From the NCBI GenBank assembly GCA_964016985.1, contig OZ024823.1:114661459-114725458 (forward strand): 64,000 bases of DNA, read 5' to 3'. The translations under genes were made by a program, and so were the position numbers. This DNA is from Anodontia alba. Taxonomy: Eukaryota; Mollusca; Bivalvia; Lucinida; Lucinidae. The notes under the pieces are model-generated. The model had not been told where the DNA came from and did not search any database. It was given only the letters and a program-made list of their open reading frames with translations. Positions 63,020-64,000 of the stretch are shown here, one piece after another (position 1 is the first letter of the stretch; each line of letters opens with the position of its first letter).

Positions 63020-63190
63020 CTTCTTTACTTTTAGTGCGATTTTATTCTCTTTATTGTTGTTTTTTTTTCTACTGAACGTTCCAAGGCGGTTCCTCTATTG
63101 CAGTTCTGTTTTGTTCATGCATCGGTGTTTTCATTTGTGGCGTCTTTTTTTATCATTGTTTGTTCTATATCTCTTTTTTTGGCGCCTCGC
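63020..63190. repeat. Dispersed repeat related to 25640-25810
   Basis: AAGGCGGTTCCTCTATTGCAG and TTTTTATCATTGTTTGTTC match the earlier copy in order. The frame over it is an artefact of T-rich sequence. Confidence 0.5.
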
Positions 63191-63406
63191 TTCATGAATA
63201 TGACATTTCCTGGGTAGCTTTTCCACATATTTTTTTCCACACCTCAAAAACACCACAGCTGTCAAATTCCAAAGTACAAGTGAGGATACCTAAGAAGGGC
63301 CACAGTTATTACTGAACTAAATGCTTCATTTTGTATTTTGTATTGGTTTGTTGGGGCTTGTGTACTGTCTGACATGTTTTCCTTGTTCTTCCTCTTGGTA
63401 TCATGG

Positions 63407-63689
63407 CATCAAGAAAACACACCTATATAATTTTGACCCCCTTAAACCCCACTTTTATATAGTAAAATTGGGGTTTACAGGGGTGAACATTTGTTTTCTT
63501 ATTTCTGCTCAAAAACATAGATTGTAGGTACTCGTTAGAACCGCATCACCGAGGCGGTTCTAAAGAGTATCCACAATCTATGTTTTGAGCAGAAATATGA
63601 AAAAATATCAGAATTTTTTATCTGAAAATTTTCCTTGTTTTTGGTTGTAAAATGTTGAATATATTTGAATAGGCGTGTTTTCTGAATGG
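63407..63689. mobile_element. ~280-bp hairpin MITE, copy 8 (inverse orientation)
   Basis: CATCAAGAAAACACACCTAT to GAATAGGCGTGTTTTCTGAATG. The palindrome has GTTAGAACCGCATCACCG / GAGGCGGTTCTAAAGAG. Same orientation as copy 3. Confidence 0.86.
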
Positions 63690-63864
63690 TTAGACTATGA
63701 GCTGTGATTGTGGCATTTCTTGGACATATTCCATTCTATTTTTCAATAACAAGTCTCAAAGACTCCTTCATGATTAGTGCGGCCTATTTATAATCGGAAG
63801 GATTAAGTAACCATTCTCCATGGCAGCCTCTCCATATTGTTTTCTGTAATTTATGGTACCTGGT

Positions 63865-64000
63865 ACTAACGAGTATTTGATCCGCAACGTGAAAAAACGT
63901 ACCTTCTAATATATTCGCCAAACGAAGACTCAAATCAGCCTGCAGTCTGACCAGAGTCTTCCTTGTCCGCATGAAGAAACTCTGCATCATTGGCTGTCCA
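63865..64000. mobile_element. GATCAGCCTGC-type dispersed repeat, cut by window end
   Basis: ACTCAAATCAGCCTGCAGTC, GACCAGAGTCTTCCTTGTCC and GCATGAAGAAACTCTGCATC follow the family pattern of 34905-35000. Confidence 0.6.

Overview
The window looks like nuclear DNA of an invertebrate animal, most likely a bivalve mollusc. The reasons are an intron-rich autophagy gene of metazoan type, an animal-borne phosphoenolpyruvate-synthase-like gene of the kind I associate with molluscs and arthropods, tRNA-derived SINEs, broken LINEs of several kinds, abundant (GT)n/(CT)n/(CAA)n microsatellites, and palindromic MITE families that I recall from heterodont bivalves. The species assignment is an inference; no species marker is present.

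Layout. Positions 226-8539 (minus strand) carry the first four coding exons of an ATG2 homologue. The exons are small and separated by introns of 1.7-3.3 kb that are loaded with SINEs, MITEs and one LINE fragment; the gene runs off the left edge. Positions 8540-27160 hold no gene I can support: a tRNA-headed SINE, a possible 2.3 kb element with MITE-like ends, three broken LINE fragments, pogo-like and hairpin MITEs, microsatellites and a palindromic element. Positions 27635-31489 (plus strand) contain one intact, apparently intronless gene for a 1284-residue dikinase of the phosphoenolpyruvate synthase / rifampicin phosphotransferase type. A 70-bp minisatellite runs right up to it, and copies of one repeat lie on both sides. 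Positions 31490-64000 are repeats: nested MITEs (the deepest at 37984-39291), a ~182-bp satellite with dimeric order at 44872-46250, LINE pseudogenes at 46900-48660 and 51440-52910, a mariner transposase scrap at 49095-49210, a 31-bp minisatellite at 54553-55730, and a ~140-bp tandem array at 60040-61400. One orphan exon candidate lies at 41531-41651 (minus).

Functional reading. Only two genes can be supported. ATG2 is a lipid-transfer protein of autophagosome formation. The dikinase has the ATP-binding half, the carrier-histidine domain and the linker motifs of the rifampicin phosphotransferase group, plus a ~390-residue N-terminal region with a membrane-anchor-like start. Nothing suggests that the two work together. 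Most remaining open reading frames are translations of repeats. I see no virus, CRISPR array, rRNA or functional tRNA gene.
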